From the NCBI RefSeq assembly GCF_905220415.1, contig NC_059544.1, positions 5,706,501 to 5,770,500 on the forward strand: DNA of 64,000 nucleotides, in the 5' to 3' direction. Positions 34,192 to 46,854 of this stretch are shown here, one piece after another (the stretch's first letter is position 1; every line of letters starts with the position of its first letter). This DNA comes from Colias croceus. Its lineage: Eukaryota; Arthropoda; Insecta; Lepidoptera; Pieridae. Made by a program: the position numbers and the translations under genes. The notes under the pieces were generated by a model. That model was not told the DNA's origin. It saw only the letters and a list, made by a program, of their open reading frames with translations, and ran no database searches.

Positions 34192-35468
34192 CTAGCTTCC
34201 GCCCGCGACTCCGTCCGCGCGGATGTCGGTCTTCGCGTGGATGGTTTATTTCTTCATTTTGAGTAACTCTGACAATGATATCTTATAAATATATATTGGA
34301 CCCAAATACGGCTAGGCCTATAATAATACGCAACGTGTGTTCGCGGTTCTACAGAACAACGTCTATGGATAAAACTGAAAAGATTAATTTTTTTCTACGT
34401 ATTTTATTTAAAAAGTAGGTATCCTATTATACGCCCAGGATAATAAGGTATAATTATACCAAGTTTCATCGAAATCGAACCGTTAGTTTTCACGTGATGC
34501 AGACAGACAGACAGACAGACAAAAAATTTTTTAAACACATATTTGGGTTTGGTATCGATCCAGTAACACCCCCTGGTATTTATTTTTTCAATATTTATTA
34601 TAATATGTATAGTTACAAATACAATGAAATGAGATGACAGAGAGAATTATGAGTTTAATGAATAAACCAATTTACGGTGAAAACAATATTAATATGTTAA
34701 TTATTATTATTATGCATACAATATATTTTATTCCAATAAGAACGACCGCTCGCCACACTGGACACGTCCGCTCGCATCAAAATTCATAAATTTTATGCGT
34801 CGCGCGGCTTTTTTTTTTTTTTTTTTTGTATGGTGTTTCTCAATGTTAGCCAGAAGGGCTACTACATTTTAACGCGGACGCGGGGGTGAACTGAAGGTTC
34901 ACCCTGGTAGCGACATGCACAAGGGCGTCCCCCCTTGACGGGGACCACGAACCTCGGCTTGAGCTGTCGCTTGAGTGGAGGAGGCCAGAAGGGCCCTAAT
35001 CGGACGGGCGCTCACCCGGGTGGGCGCGGGAACGCGGAACAAGGGACCTCGTCTTCGCCGGCGAAGACGGTGTACGCTTTCTGCTGTGGTATCATCGTCG
35101 GAGTCGTCCAAGACATGTCTCGGCCGCCTACGACGATGAGTGGGATCGGGTTTCGCGACGTATGCGATGCGTCGCGCGGCGCGGATCGCAGTCCTTATAT
35201 AGGAGTCGTGGCAGGCGTGGCATCGTGCGGCTCTCGTGTGACGCAAACGGTTCAAGCCAAATCCGACTTTCGGAGCTACATGTTACGGCGCTGAATCCAC
35301 TGCGGTATAGAACAACGTCTATGGATAAAACTGAAAATTTTAGTTTATTTTTTTTCTACGTATTTTTCCAGGATAAAAGTATCCTATTTTACGCCCAGGA
35401 TAATAAGGTATAATTATACCAAGTTTCATCGAAATTGAACAGCTAGTTTTCACGTGATGTCTTCACAT

Positions 35469-35501
<33 letters not shown>

Positions 35502-35620
35502 AATTTTTTTAATCACATATTTGGGTTTGGTATCGATCCAGTAACACCCCCTGCTATTTATTTTTTCAATATTTTCAATGTACAGAATTGACCCTTCTAC
35601 AGATTTATTATATGTATAGA
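34192..35620 (-). mobile_element. Composite Helitron-like element carrying a LINE fragment (minus copy)
   Basis: Read on the minus strand it starts TCTATACATA after A and ends CGGGCGGAAGCTAG before T. Between the 5' Helitron section (35310-35620) and a second full 5'-to-3' Helitron section (34192-34612) lies a GC-rich block containing a jockey-like LINE insertion and a 120-bp linker. It is an inverse copy of the element at 36635-38773, with a shorter LINE segment. Confidence 0.7.
34809..35168 (-). mobile_element. Jockey-like LINE 3' fragment in the minus composite
   Basis: The poly(A) tail appears as a T-run at 34809. The fragment is flanked by 12-bp copies of GCGTCGCGCGGC, the same target duplication as in the plus composite. 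Only the last part of ORF2 and the 3' UTR remain, with one further 70-bp internal deletion relative to 37109-38113. Confidence 0.7.
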
Positions 35621-35754
35621 TAATAAAATTGTAGGAAAGACAAAACTCGAAACTTTAGGTACCTATCTAGTTACATTGAATCATTTTTTTTATTTTACTA
35701 GGCCAAGATCAACAATCGACATAGAAGTCAAAAATATCGTTTTTTAAATTTTTG

Positions 35755-35947
35755 TCTGTATGCAGTGCTGGTGTAAGGTCCACTGACACTCCGGGCGAAA
35801 ATATTGTGGCGCCCACTTGAGGTGTTCTGAAGGTTTGCACCAGGAGAGGCAAGAGACTCCAACTTCAGACCTTGGCGCCCCCCAGAATTTGTCGCCCTGG
35901 GCCATCGCCCCCTCTCGCCCCCCCCTAACGCCGGCACTGTCTGTATG
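35755..35947. mobile_element. hAT-type MITE
   Basis: A 177-bp element (35763-35939) with ends CAGTGCTGGTGTAAG and the inverse of CAGTGCCGGCGTTAG, flanked by a perfect 8-bp duplication TCTGTATG. CAGTG-type ends with 8-bp duplications are the hAT signature. GC-rich interior, no coding sequence. Confidence 0.85.
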
Positions 35948-36634
35948 AACCTAGTTATGTGCGGGATAAACTTAAATAAAGTTTGGAAAATCCAAAAGTG
36001 CACGCCTCATAATCTCATCCTTTACAATAAAATTGATTATTTATAAAGGTGTTTATAATATAAGTATGTAGATACACTTGTTCTCATGTGCCAATGCTCT
36101 TGTACTGTCTCAAGATATTTCAAGGTGTCACTACTGTTAAATTAGATGGTAATTTAAATTGAAAATTAACAGGCTCGATAGAGCCTGGCGCCAAGTACCG
36201 TTCAACACATGTGCGTAGCACGTGTGCGCCAGCTCTTCGAGTCTCTATACCGTAATCAGAACGGTATTTTGAGGTTGTAAAATTTATTTTTTTCCCAAAA
36301 ATTTTTTTTCACTCAAATATCAATTTATGTCAAAATATACACTTAAATAAAGTATATCCATCGTTACTGACCAATTTTTATAATATTTTTATAATAAACT
36401 CTATTTTTAATGAATATTATTTATTAGCTCAAACTATAGTACCCCCGATTTTTAGATCTTGGCTTTTTTTCATGTAAAAAGCGGACGGGCACAGACTATA
36501 AAAAAAAATATGATCACATATAGTTATCTCAGAAGTAGATAGGATACTACAGTTTAAAAAAAATTACGACGCGGCTTCCGCTTTTACACACGAGAGTGCG
36601 TTGTCTTTCATTTACATAAACTATAGGATCTGAA
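35948..36634. other. Spacer between the two composite elements
   Basis: AT-rich, with an inverted-repeat-like patch GGCTCGATAGAGCC near 36171. No gene recognised. Confidence 0.4.
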
Positions 36635-36753
36635 TCTATACATATAATAAATCTGTAGAAGGGTCAATTCTGTACATTGAAAATATTGAAAAAATAAATA
36701 GCAGGGGGTGTTACTGGATTGATACCAAACCCAAATATGTGATTAAAAAAATT

Positions 36754-36806
<53 letters not shown>

Positions 36807-38773
36807 ATGTGAAGACATCACGTGAAAACTAACGGTTCGATTTCGATGAAACTTGGTATAATTATACCTTATTATCCTGGGCGTAAAATAGGATACTTTT
36901 TATCCTGGAAAAATACGTAGAAAAAAAAATAAACTCAAATTTTCAGTTTTATCCATAGACGTTGTTCTATACCGCAGTGGATTCAGCGCCGTAACATGTA
37001 GCTCCGAAAGTCGGATTTGGCTTGAACCGTTTGCGTCACACGAGAGCCGCACGATGCCACGCCTGCCACGACTCCTATATAAGGACTGCGATCCGCGCCG
37101 CGCGACGCTCCACTCCTACAATCCGCGACCGATGCATTAGGCAGATGGTTCCGCAAATGGGGTATCACTGTGAACCCCGACAAGAGCGCCGCCGTGCTCT
37201 TCAGGCGCGGCGGCCCCGAGGCCATAGATAGTGTCAAACTCTATGGCCAAGTCATTCCGTGGCAAAAGCACACCAAATTCTTAGGCGTCACTCTAGACGC
37301 AAACATGACATTTAGCGCCCACATTAAGGCAGTCCGTAAGAAAGCCAGCTTTGTTCTGAGCCGGCTCTATTACCTTATTAACAGACGCAGTAAAATGTCC
37401 CTTAGAAATAAGGTGACACTTTACAAAACGGTGGTCCGTCCAATCCTCACGTATAGTAGTGTAGTTTTCGCGCATTGCGCTCCCAGCTCCATACACAAGC
37501 TCCAGACGATTCAGTCGCGGTTCATGAGAACAGCGACTGGAGCGCCCTGGTTCGTGCGTAACGTGGACCTACATAGGGACTTAGAACTCCCCACCATAGC
37601 CCAATGGATGAAGCAAGCGTCTAAGCGCTACTTCGACAAGGCTAAAAACCACCCTAACCCATTGGTGACAAAGGCCATCGCATACGTCGCGAAACCCGAT
37701 CCCACTCATCGTCGTAGGCGGCCGAGACATGTCTTGGACGACTCCGACGATGATATTACCAAAGCTAACGCACGGCTAGACTCGGCGATTGAAGCCCAAC
37801 GTCGAACAAACCGCGACACCGCACACACCACAGCAGAAAGCGTACACCGTCTTCGCCGGCGAAGACGAGGTCCCTTGTTCCGCGTTCCCGCGCCCACCCG
37901 GGTGAGCGCCCGTCCGATTAGGGCCCTTCTGGCCTCCTCCACTCAAGCGACAGCTCAAGCCGAGGTTCGTGGTCCCCGTCAAGGGGGGACGCCCTTGTGC
38001 ATGTCGCTACCAGGGTGAACCTTCAGTTCACCCCCGCGTCCGCGTTAAAATGTAGAAGCCCTTCTGGCTAACATTGAGAAACACCACACAAAAAAAAAAA
38101 AAAAAAAAAAAAAGCCGCGCGACGCATAAAATTTATGAATTTTGATGCGAGCGGACGTGTCCAGTGTGGCGAGCGGTCGTTCTTATTGGAATAAAATATA
38201 TTGTATGCATAATAATAATAATTAACATATTAATATTGTTTTCACCGTAAATTGGTTTATTCATTAAACTCATAATTCTCTCTGTCATCTCATTTCATTG
38301 TATTTGTAACTATACATATTATAATAAATCTGTAGAAGGGTCAATTCTGTACATTGAAAATAAGTTGAAAATATTGAAAAAATAAATACCAGGGGGTGTT
38401 ACTGGATCGATACCAAACCCAAATATGTGTTTAAAAAATTTTTTGTCTGTCTGTCTGTCTGTCTGTCTGCATCACGTGAAAACTAACGGTTCGATTTCGA
38501 TGAAACTTGGTATAATTATACCTTATTATCCTGGGCGTATAATAGGATACTTTTTAAATAAAATACGTAGAAAAAAATTAATCTTTTCAGTTTTATCCAT
38601 AGACGTTGTTCTGTAGAACCGCGAACACACGTTGCGTATTATTATAGGCCTAGCCGTATTTGGGTCCAATATATATTTATAAGATATCATTGTCAGAGTT
38701 ACTCAAAATGAAGAAATAAACCATCCACGCGAAGACCGACATCCGCGCGGACGGAGTCGCGGGCGGAAGCTAG
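36635..38773 (+). mobile_element. Composite Helitron-like element carrying a LINE (plus copy)
   Basis: Starts TCTATACATA after A and ends GGCGGAAGCTAG before T. Order: Helitron 5' section with (GTCT)n; GC-rich block also present alone in the element at 39874-40525; LINE 37109-38113; linker; then a second Helitron unit from about 38311 with its own 5' section, (GTCT)n and 3' hairpin end. Confidence 0.7.
37109..38113 (+). mobile_element. 5'-truncated jockey-clade LINE with poly(A) tail
   Basis: Coding from about 37112 to the stop at 38018 is the end of an ORF2: the late reverse-transcriptase motif WGITVNPDKS, then FLGVTLDANMTFSAHI, a thumb region (TLYKTVVRPILTYSS, LQTIQSRFMR) and a basic arginine-rich C terminus. 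A short 3' UTR and an A-run follow. Direct repeats GCCGCGCGACGC at 37097-37108 and 38114-38125 are the target duplication. Endonuclease and catalytic FADD are missing, so it is dead. Confidence 0.8.
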
Positions 38774-39873
38774 TAGTAAATATATCCACCTTTGCATGCC
38801 AGCGCCCCCAGTGTCCTTTTTCATAGATCTGTGTCGGTATGTTTGTTGTCGGTATTGTCATAGTTAAGGGGAAATTCATAATTAAGGGGAAATATATCTG
38901 TTGGCAGAACTGGAAATAGGGAGGGGTTTGAATATACGGTTGAGGTGAAATGAATAATGAATATACCCGTGAATACTGCAAGACATATGTAAACAAACAT
39001 GAAGGATTAATAAATATATCCTAATTATATGATTCTAAAGTTAGCCAACATCTAATAATTTTTGAATTTTTTTTTAAACAAAAAATCACTAAAAAAATTT
39101 TTTTTTTCAAAATTGCACATGAAAGTTTTTTTATTTTCTACATGTTCAATTTTATAAAATAATTTTTTTTAATAATTATTTATTAATTATTATTTTTGTT
39201 TATTTAATAACAATTAAACCACATCGAATCAGACCCTGAAAAATGAAAGGGTTCTATTCCTGAGCATACTCAAGCGTAAGAGAAAAAAAAAAGACTGGAT
39301 TAGTAAAGTATTTCGGTCGCTATCGTGTTAACAAGAAAATCCTCCGCACATACAGACACACGGACGTCCAAGACAGAACTTTTTTAAACTGTTTTTTAAC
39401 TAGTTTAAATAACAAAAATGACATCAAAAATATCATGAATGTTAAAAATAGTGTTTTTTCTTAATATGTGTGTGTATGTATTATCTTACAAGTGCAATGT
39501 ATGATACATAAAGACATTTTAAGTTTGAAAAATCAGATGTTTTGCGCGAAGTGACAGTAGTACCCACCTCAACGCTTCGCTTATGAGGCGTGCAAAAGTA
39601 CTGCGTGGATGTGGAACATTACTCAACAGGTCAGGTATACACATAGGCTATAATCAGGCATATATTATTTATAACAATTTATCGCGCAAACTGAATTATG
39701 ACAAAAATAACATTAATACAAAAGAAATGCATAGTTTGTACAAGCCGCCTGGCCTTATTGCTAAGCAGCAATCTCTACCAGGCAACCTGATGGGAAAGGA
39801 AATGTATGAAGTTAATGGGATAGTGCAAAAGAAGAAAATTAAAAACAATAATATAAAATATAAATAAAATTAT
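38774..39873. other. Intergenic
   Basis: AT-rich with long A/T runs at 39060-39200. An ATG ORF of 94 codons at 39583-39867 has no recognised domain and sits in AT-rich DNA; it is not called as a gene. Confidence 0.35.
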
Positions 39874-40525
39874 ACTAACTTACGCCCGCGACTCCGTCCG
39901 CGGGGATGTCGGTCTTCGCGTGGATGGTTTATTTCTCCATTTTGAACTGGGAAGACGTTTCTCACTAAATTAATATTAGACGATCACTCTCGCTCGCCAC
40001 ACTGGACACGTCCGCTGGCATCAAAATTATTCATAAATTATATTCATCACGCGGCGCGGAACGCCGCGGCCGTCCTTATCTAGGAGTCGGGGAGGCGTGG
40101 CGTCGTGCGGCCCGCGTGTTCCGCAAACGGTTCAAGCCAAATCCAACTATCGGCGCTACAGGTTACGGCGCTGAATCCACTGCGGGTAACGCAACGTGTG
40201 TTCGCGGTTCTACAGAACAACGAGTAACGACTATGGATAAAACTGAAAAATTAAGATTTTTTTTCTACGTATGTTTCCAGGATAAAAAGTATCCTTTTTT
40301 ATGCCCAGGATAATAAAGTATCCAAGTTATACCAAATTTCATCGAAATCGAACCGTTAGTTTTCACGTGATTTCTGCATATACAGACAGACAAAAAAAAT
40401 TTTAATCACATATTTGGGTTTGTTATCGATCTAGTAACACCCCCTTCTATTCAACCTTCTATTAATTTTTTCAATATTTTCAATGTACAGAATTGACCCT
40501 TCTACAGATTTATTATATGTATAGA
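39874..40525 (-). mobile_element. Helitron-like element without the LINE
   Basis: Minus-strand member of the H1 family. It contains the GC-rich block (GGTTCAAGCCAAATCC, GGCGCTGAATCCACTGCGG) that in the composites hosts the LINE, here uninterrupted, so it shows the empty site. The 3' end is degenerate (TTAG rather than CTAG). Confidence 0.65.
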
Positions 40526-40741
40526 TTACTGGCTGTACCACGTGGTTTTATCCGCATTTCTCAGCTCCTGTTGGCCTTAGTGTGATGATATAATATAGCC
40601 TTCCTCTATAAATGGGCTATCTAACACTGAAAGAATTTCTGGAATCATATATCACAGAGCAAATAATATATTATATCCTCATGCTTCTAAGCTCATGCTA
40701 TAGAGTACTATAGATAAATAGGAGTGGAGCGATGCGGGTAA

Positions 40742-40978
40742 GGGCGTATTCAGAAAGAAAGCTTGAAACTTGTAAGCGCTTATCGGCGCTTGTCAATGCT
40801 GGTTCGTTCTACACAAATTTTATATGGCAGCCACCAGCATTGTTGAAGCTTGTCGGAACTTGTCGGCGCCGATCAGCGCTTATAGGCGCATGTTCATATA
40901 TTTTCCTGCGCAGGTTATCAGCGCTGACAAGCGCCGATAAGCGCTTATAAGTTTCAAGCTTTCTTTCTGAATACGCCC
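40742..40978. mobile_element. MITE with TAA target duplication
   Basis: A 237-bp near-palindrome, GGGCGTATTCAGAAAGAAAG at the left and its inverse at the right, flanked by TAA. The arms are rich in repeated AGCGC/GCGCT words. A solo right end of the same family lies at 42160-42203. Confidence 0.75.
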
Positions 40979-41054
40979 TAAAACTGCGGCTTTGTACAGC
41001 AAGCCTAATCCAAACGAGCACAGAGTAACGAGTAGGTAAAGTCTGTGAAAGTAA

Positions 41055-41317
41055 AAGGGCTGATAGACGTACGAACTTTAAAGGGCTGATAGACGTACGA
41101 ACTTTAAAGTCGCGGTTTTAAAGTTCGCGTACTTACTCGGCTCGCGGCGGTGACAGACGTGCGAGCCAAGGCGGGCTTCGAGTAAAATTTCAAACATGTT
41201 GGATCGTCAACGAACTTACTCGACGGTTTTTAAGTACGCGTACTTGGGGTGACACACGAGCGAAAAAGGTCGTCGAGCCACAAGTTCGCGTACTTACTCG
41301 TACGTCTGTCACCCCTT
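41055..41317. mobile_element. MITE with TAA target duplication (second family)
   Basis: Left end AAGGGCTGATAGACGTACGA, right end the inverse of AAGGGGTGACAGACGTACGA, flanked by TAA. The first 26 bases at the left are tandemly duplicated. CGTACTTACTCG words recur inside. Confidence 0.7.
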
Positions 41318-42222
41318 TAACAGTCAGTAAACAATAAAAATGCAATTATATTCGAACAAACGTAATTTATTGAAGAACAAACGTTAATCTATATATTTTA
41401 TGGACTAATGATAAGGAAAAATATTAATTGATGGGGCTAACCAAATGGTACGTTTTTAATTAATTATTTTTAAAGAAACAAGTAAGGAACAAACAATTAT
41501 TTATAGCGAACAATCAAAAACAAACCATGAACCACAATGAACTAACGTTAAGCAATAATAAAAATTGAACAATAAAAAATAAAAAAAATTGCGGGGGCCA
41601 AGTTTGGTAAGCTTTGGTAATCATTGATTGAGAATCGTTTGATAAGATCATTGTAGAAAAAATGGAGCGTTAGCGAGTTGCGTCCGAAAGTTATTTATTA
41701 ATTTTAGTTTAAGTAGTTATTTATAAAGTTGCTTATTAATTTATAGTTTATTTTCGTGCAAAATGTGTGTGTACACAACATTTTGTTTCTTTTTTATATT
41801 TTGCAAAGCCTGTGGTAAAATATTTTACAAATGATTGTGTTTTTGTTGTGAAAATCGTGACTTAAATGTTATGTATAGTCCGCTACATAGTTTCGGCTTC
41901 CTTAGTAAAATTATTTGTATAATCGGCTATACATTTCGGCTTCCTTAGTAAAATTTGAACCTTAGGAAAACTGAGCAGATTTTGATGAAACTTGGTATGA
42001 AAATAAACTGAACAATGAGGATGGCTACTTTATACGATATTCCCACTGGGATTAACGCGGGTGAAACGGCGAGATGCGTGTATACGCGAAAATGTGAGGA
42101 TAGATGTTTGAATGCATGATTTTTGTTACCTTTTTCTTTACATAATTAAAGCGCTTAAAAAGAAGAGCTTATAAGTTTCAAGCTTTCTTTCTGAATACGC
42201 CCTTCAGTCGCGATTGATCGTT
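41318..42222. other. Intergenic with degenerate repeats
   Basis: Contains a twice-repeated CGGCTTCCTTAGTAAAATT, a Helitron-like inner line (GATTTTGATGAAACTTGGTATG) at 41974 and the solo MITE end near 42165-42203. No gene seen. Confidence 0.4.
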
Positions 42223-42224
42223 CT

Positions 42225-42749
42225 CTACTCACGATTCATCCAACCCTCAATCTGATGACACAATTTCATTCCGCGATTGCTTGCCACAACGTGTGCACGT
42301 CACGTTGATGCCTTGCCTGATGCTAAACCTCAACGCAATAATACGCATTATTAATGGATATACTAATTTATGAAATATAAGATAATTATCTTTGTAAAGC
42401 TTGTATTTTTTCCAATTTGATTGATAGATTTCAAGGGCTATAAAATATAAACATCTTCCTCAAATATGTAAAAATGTCTTTCCCGCGTTTATCTCAAAAC
42501 CGCCATTTTGCGATTATTGATATTGCCATATTGCACGATTGAGCCGAGATTGGAGCAATCACAATACTCACGTTTCAACACGCACACAATCTGCTGAGAC
42601 AATTTGTCTGGTTGCTTCCGCGCCGATGCAATACGCAACATGTTGGGTTACGCCCCCAACGTGCCCTCAACTATACTATTGACGACACAATCCGTCAGCT
42701 CACTGCAGATTGTGTCAACAGATTGTTACTGGAATTGAATCGTGAGTAG
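42225..42749. mobile_element. Non-autonomous TIR element
   Basis: Ends CTACTCACGATTCA and its inverse. CAATCTGxTGACACAAT recurs inverted further inside both ends. No coding sequence or certain target duplication. Confidence 0.55.
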
Positions 42750-43232
42750 GCTACTTAACATTTACCATTACATTACATTGTTTTCTGCAATTAATAATAT
42801 GAAAACCTTCCAGAGAAAAAAAGGGATTTTTAAATTCCTTCTAAAGGGATTTTTGCGTACTAAAAGATTTATAACAAACAATGGGCAGCCTAGTGCAGAA
42901 CATTTAAAACTTTTTAATAAAAATATGTATAATTTTAAAAAATTAACATTTTAAGAACAGTTCATGCATTTTTAAACTCAAAAAACCTTCTTAATTGAGG
43001 TGGTAGATCTATCAATTTTGCATTTTACATTCTACCAACTTCTACCAATATATTTTGGCACATAATCTACTAATTTTCTAGAATTGGGGTTGGCAACACT
43101 GCTCTTCGCCTTGAGTCTTTTGTCTATTCACCATTGTCATTGTCCAGGACTCTATGGTGTGTGACATGTCGTGAATTACATTACCTACAATAATTCTTTT
43201 TAAAATCGATAAAATATCCTAAAGATATAAAG
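42750..43232. other. 5' flank of the CLPTM1 gene
   Basis: AT-rich; nearest 43232 this should be promoter and 5' UTR. Confidence 0.4.
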
Positions 43233-45296
43233 ATGGTTAATATTACTGAAGAAAATTCATCTGGTGAAACAGCCTCAGATAAATTAGTGCCGAGTGGATC
43301 GAACATAGAAACCACGGGTGCTGAAAATGAAAATGTGGATGTAAGTGATAAATTCTAAATTGATTTTTGATGATTTTTCCGATATTTTCTTAATTTTGTT
43401 AAATATGACTTTCCCAATTTTCAGATTAATGCCCAAATTGACGAACAACGTCGTCGAATGCAACCAACTAAAATGGAATCATTTTTTGCCATTACCAAGT
43501 CTCTTATCATAAGGGCACTAGTTGTATATTTTATTACATCAATGTTTCGCCAACCATCGGCACCAAAAATTGATGTGAACAGTGCCACAGGTGCTCCTAG
43601 AGTACCTGCAATAAATATGTTTGACAATGGAACAGTTTTAGATATGTATTCTTACATTTCTGAACGTGAATTTAACAATTTTGAAAATGCACAATTGATT
43701 TGGAAACAGTCTGGACTTATTTATGGTGACTGGTCAGGAGGCCCCAATAATGATGGAACATATACTTATTCAACAAGTATTGAAGCATCAGAATCACTGA
43801 AAAATAATGGGTCTATATATCTGCATGTTTATATTGTACCTTCTGGGAAATCACCAGATCCAAGAGATAAGACTAATAATGCTGGGCAATATGTTACCTA
43901 TGGGAGAAAAATGTTGAATAAATACAAGAAGTTGAAATATCTAAAAACGCACAATCTTCTAACTGGGCAGAGTGAAAAATCTGAAGAAGAGCTGAAGAAA
44001 GCGGAAACAATGCAAGAAGAAATAGTATCCCATTGGCATCCAAATTTAACAATCAATTTAGTTACAGATCAAACTAATTGGATGCAAGGGAGTGTGCCTC
44101 CACCGTTAGATGAGTTTATTTACTTTTTACCTGATGGTAAAAAGTATAAACCAGCTGTATTTTTAAATGATTATTGGAACATGATGCGAGACTATTTTCC
44201 CTTAAATAAGACAACAACTACTCTTCAACTTGAACTCACATATCAACCACTGAGTCTTTTTAAATGGCAGTTGTACACAGCACAAGTGATGAGGGATAAA
44301 TTGAGTGTATTTTCTGCTTTAGGTGCTGAAGAGCAAGATGAGGAGCAAGATACTGTTAAAGAATTGCTTCTTGATACGTCTCCATACTTGTTGGGTTTAA
44401 CAATATCTGTTTCCATTCTACATTCAATTTTTGAGCTTTTAGCATTCAAAAATGACATTCAATTCTGGAACAATAGACAATCACTTGAAGGTCTTTCTGT
44501 TAGATCAGTCTTCTTCAATGTCTTCCAATCTACAGTTGTGCTGCTCTATGTTCTAGATAATGAAACAAATGTCATGGTCAGAATATCTTGCTTCATTGGT
44601 TTGATGATTGAGATATGGAAGATAAATAAAGTTATGGATGTCAAGTTGAATAGAGAAGATAGGATATTTGGTTTTCCAAAATTGTCATTCACTGATAAAG
44701 GTTCTTATGTTGAATCAAGCACAAAGCAATATGATATGCTAGCTTTTAGATACCTAAGTTGGGCGTGCTTCCCGCTTCTAGTTGGATATGGAATTTATTC
44801 CTTATTGTACTTGGAGCATAAAGGATGGTATTCATTTATTCTCAACATGATGTATGGATACCTTTTAACTTTTGGTTTCATTATGATGACACCTCAGTTA
44901 TTCATTAATTACAAATTAAAGTCTGTAGCTCATTTACCTTGGCGTATGATGACTTACAAATTCTTAAACACATTCATTGATGATATATTTGCATTTGTTA
45001 TTAAAATGCCAACAATGTACCGCTTGGGATGTTTCAGAGATGGTATGTATTCTTCTATATAAGTCTTGTTGATCTATGTCAATGATAAATGAGATAAGAT
45101 AAACTAATAAGAGTATTTTGTTACAGATATTGTGTTCTTCATTTTCTTGTACCAGCGTTGGATTTACAAAGTTGATCACAAGCGTGTCAATGAATTTGGT
45201 TTCTCTGGTGAAATGGAGCAGCAACAAAAACAATCGCAAAATGAAAATCTTGCTATTACAAATCAACCAGAAGCAACTGATAAAAAGAATGATTAA
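43233..45296 (+). CDS. CLPTM1 (cleft lip and palate transmembrane protein 1 homologue)
   Basis: Three coding exons, 43233-43340, 43425-45042 and 45127-45296, with closing phases, give 631 aa (human 669). Seen: a short polar acidic N terminus, a first hydrophobic segment (IIRALVVYFITSMF), a large lumenal/extracellular domain with WSGGPNNDGTYTYSTSIEAS and SHWHPNLTINLVTDQT, then several membrane helices after LLGLTISVSILHSIFELLAFKNDIQFW, including the WRMMTYKFLNTFIDDIFAF and GCFRDD-IVFFIFLYQRWIY signatures. A glutamine/asparagine-rich tail follows. Family members are multi-pass membrane proteins linked to GABA-A receptor trafficking and scrambling activity in vertebrates. The start is the first in-frame ATG of exon 1. 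Confidence 0.95.
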
Positions 45297-46850
45297 AATG
45301 TTTACCATGTTCCAATTCATATAGATAGTTGAATAAGGCATTAGAGAAATGTTTGTTAATTAATGTAATGAACCACTTAAGTGTAATCACTAAATTCTGT
45401 TGTGTGTGCTGGATTTTTTGGAGTGGCTATAGGTATTTGATAGTTGTATGTGGTGAAGCATGAATTTAAATTTAAAATAATAATAAATATGATCAATCAA
45501 TGAGGATCATTTTCTGGCATTTACTCTTGTTTGCTAATAATAAACAATTTTATTAGATAAACACCAACCAAAAAGTGATTGTGAACAAAGCTTATATAGT
45601 AGATAAAATTGTATTTAATATTTAATAATGATACTTATTAATTTATTTTAAAAGACAATTGATTAATAAATATTTATATAATATACACAATTTTGAAAGC
45701 TCAAAATGGTTTCAGTATTGCTTTTTGCTTAAAAATTTTCCTTTCACATAAGAAATAAAATTGTGGCTGTGTGTGTATTATTAACAATGTTTTATTTATT
45801 GAAAATAAATATGTTAGGTACATATTTAATGAGTTATAGAATATTATCTGCAGGCTCTGCAGCATTAGTTTATGCAATGTTTTTGTATTATTACTATGGA
45901 TTCAAGAAAATAGATAATTTCGACACAAAAATAATTAATAGATATTTTCGGATTGTTATTTCATTTAAATCTACTTGTATGTGTCCAAGTTATGTATATC
46001 CGACTATGCGAAATGTTCAAAGTTAACCCAACCTTAAAATATAGTCCATAAAAATAGATGCATCAATTAAAATACAATCAAATCAATATTGTATATTATA
46101 ATTTATAGAATAGTAAGTTCCCTATGTTTTTTTTTATATTTTATGATACTCTTATTGGTTGCGGTATATAATATATTGTGTCACTGGGATCAGACTTGAT
46201 CCATATTGCAATAGTATTTATTCATAATATCTATGACGGATTAATTTTTGACTTGTACTAAATTATGACCTTAAAATTACAATTTACTCAAATTTGTTGT
46301 ATTTTAAATAACAACTTTTATGGCAAGCTAGGTACTTGATTCTTTATTTTTCAATATCGAAACGTTTTTGTCTTCCTGTTAAGTAAAATACTTCAATAAA
46401 ATTTTATTATCGCTTCGCACTATAAATTTATGAAAATTTTGCATTTTTTGTAATATAGTACCTAGGTACCTAAATAATTTAATTCAAATATTCGAATAGA
46501 GAATGATTGTTATTACATACGTAATGTTAATTAAAAGTTACAATTTTATTACCTACTTTGATTGTTTTAGTATAATATATGTACCAAGATAGACCAGTTG
46601 TAAGTACATATTTGATTATGCATTTTGATCTTTGAATTATTGATCTATTTGAAATTCATTTTAAGGTGTTATTTGTATTTGTTCCGTGAAATAAAATTAA
46701 TTAACAATTACGGTGTATCATTTAAGCATATCATGTAGCATTTTTTGTACATAATTTACCTGATTACAACACATTCCATACTATAATAATTATATTGGCA
46801 TTCACAAAATGAACTAGGTAAGTACGATTATTGTAAATGTTTTGTATTTC
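45297..46850. other. CLPTM1 3' UTR and AT-rich intergenic DNA
   Basis: AATAATAAAT near 45476 and similar motifs are candidate poly(A) signals. A GTG-started open frame at 45763-46026 is hydrophobic and lies in AT-rich DNA; it is not called. Confidence 0.4.
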
Positions 46851-46854
46851 TTGA

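Noticed and set aside
34935..35413. Long overlapping ORFs on both strands
   Set aside because: They are shadows of the GC-rich LINE tail and Helitron blocks; the real frame is the LINE ORF2 remnant on the minus strand.
39583..39867. ATG ORF of 94 codons between Helitron-like elements
   Set aside because: No recognisable domain, codon use looks like AT-rich intergenic DNA, no splice partners; left uncalled rather than given a function.
42742..42954. 70-codon basic ORF upstream of CLPTM1
   Set aside because: Lysine/phenylalanine-rich translation of AT-rich DNA starting within a repeat end; no homology recognised.
45763..46026. Open frame of 87 codons downstream of CLPTM1
   Set aside because: It starts at GTG, lies in very AT-rich DNA inside the expected 3' UTR, and matches no known family.
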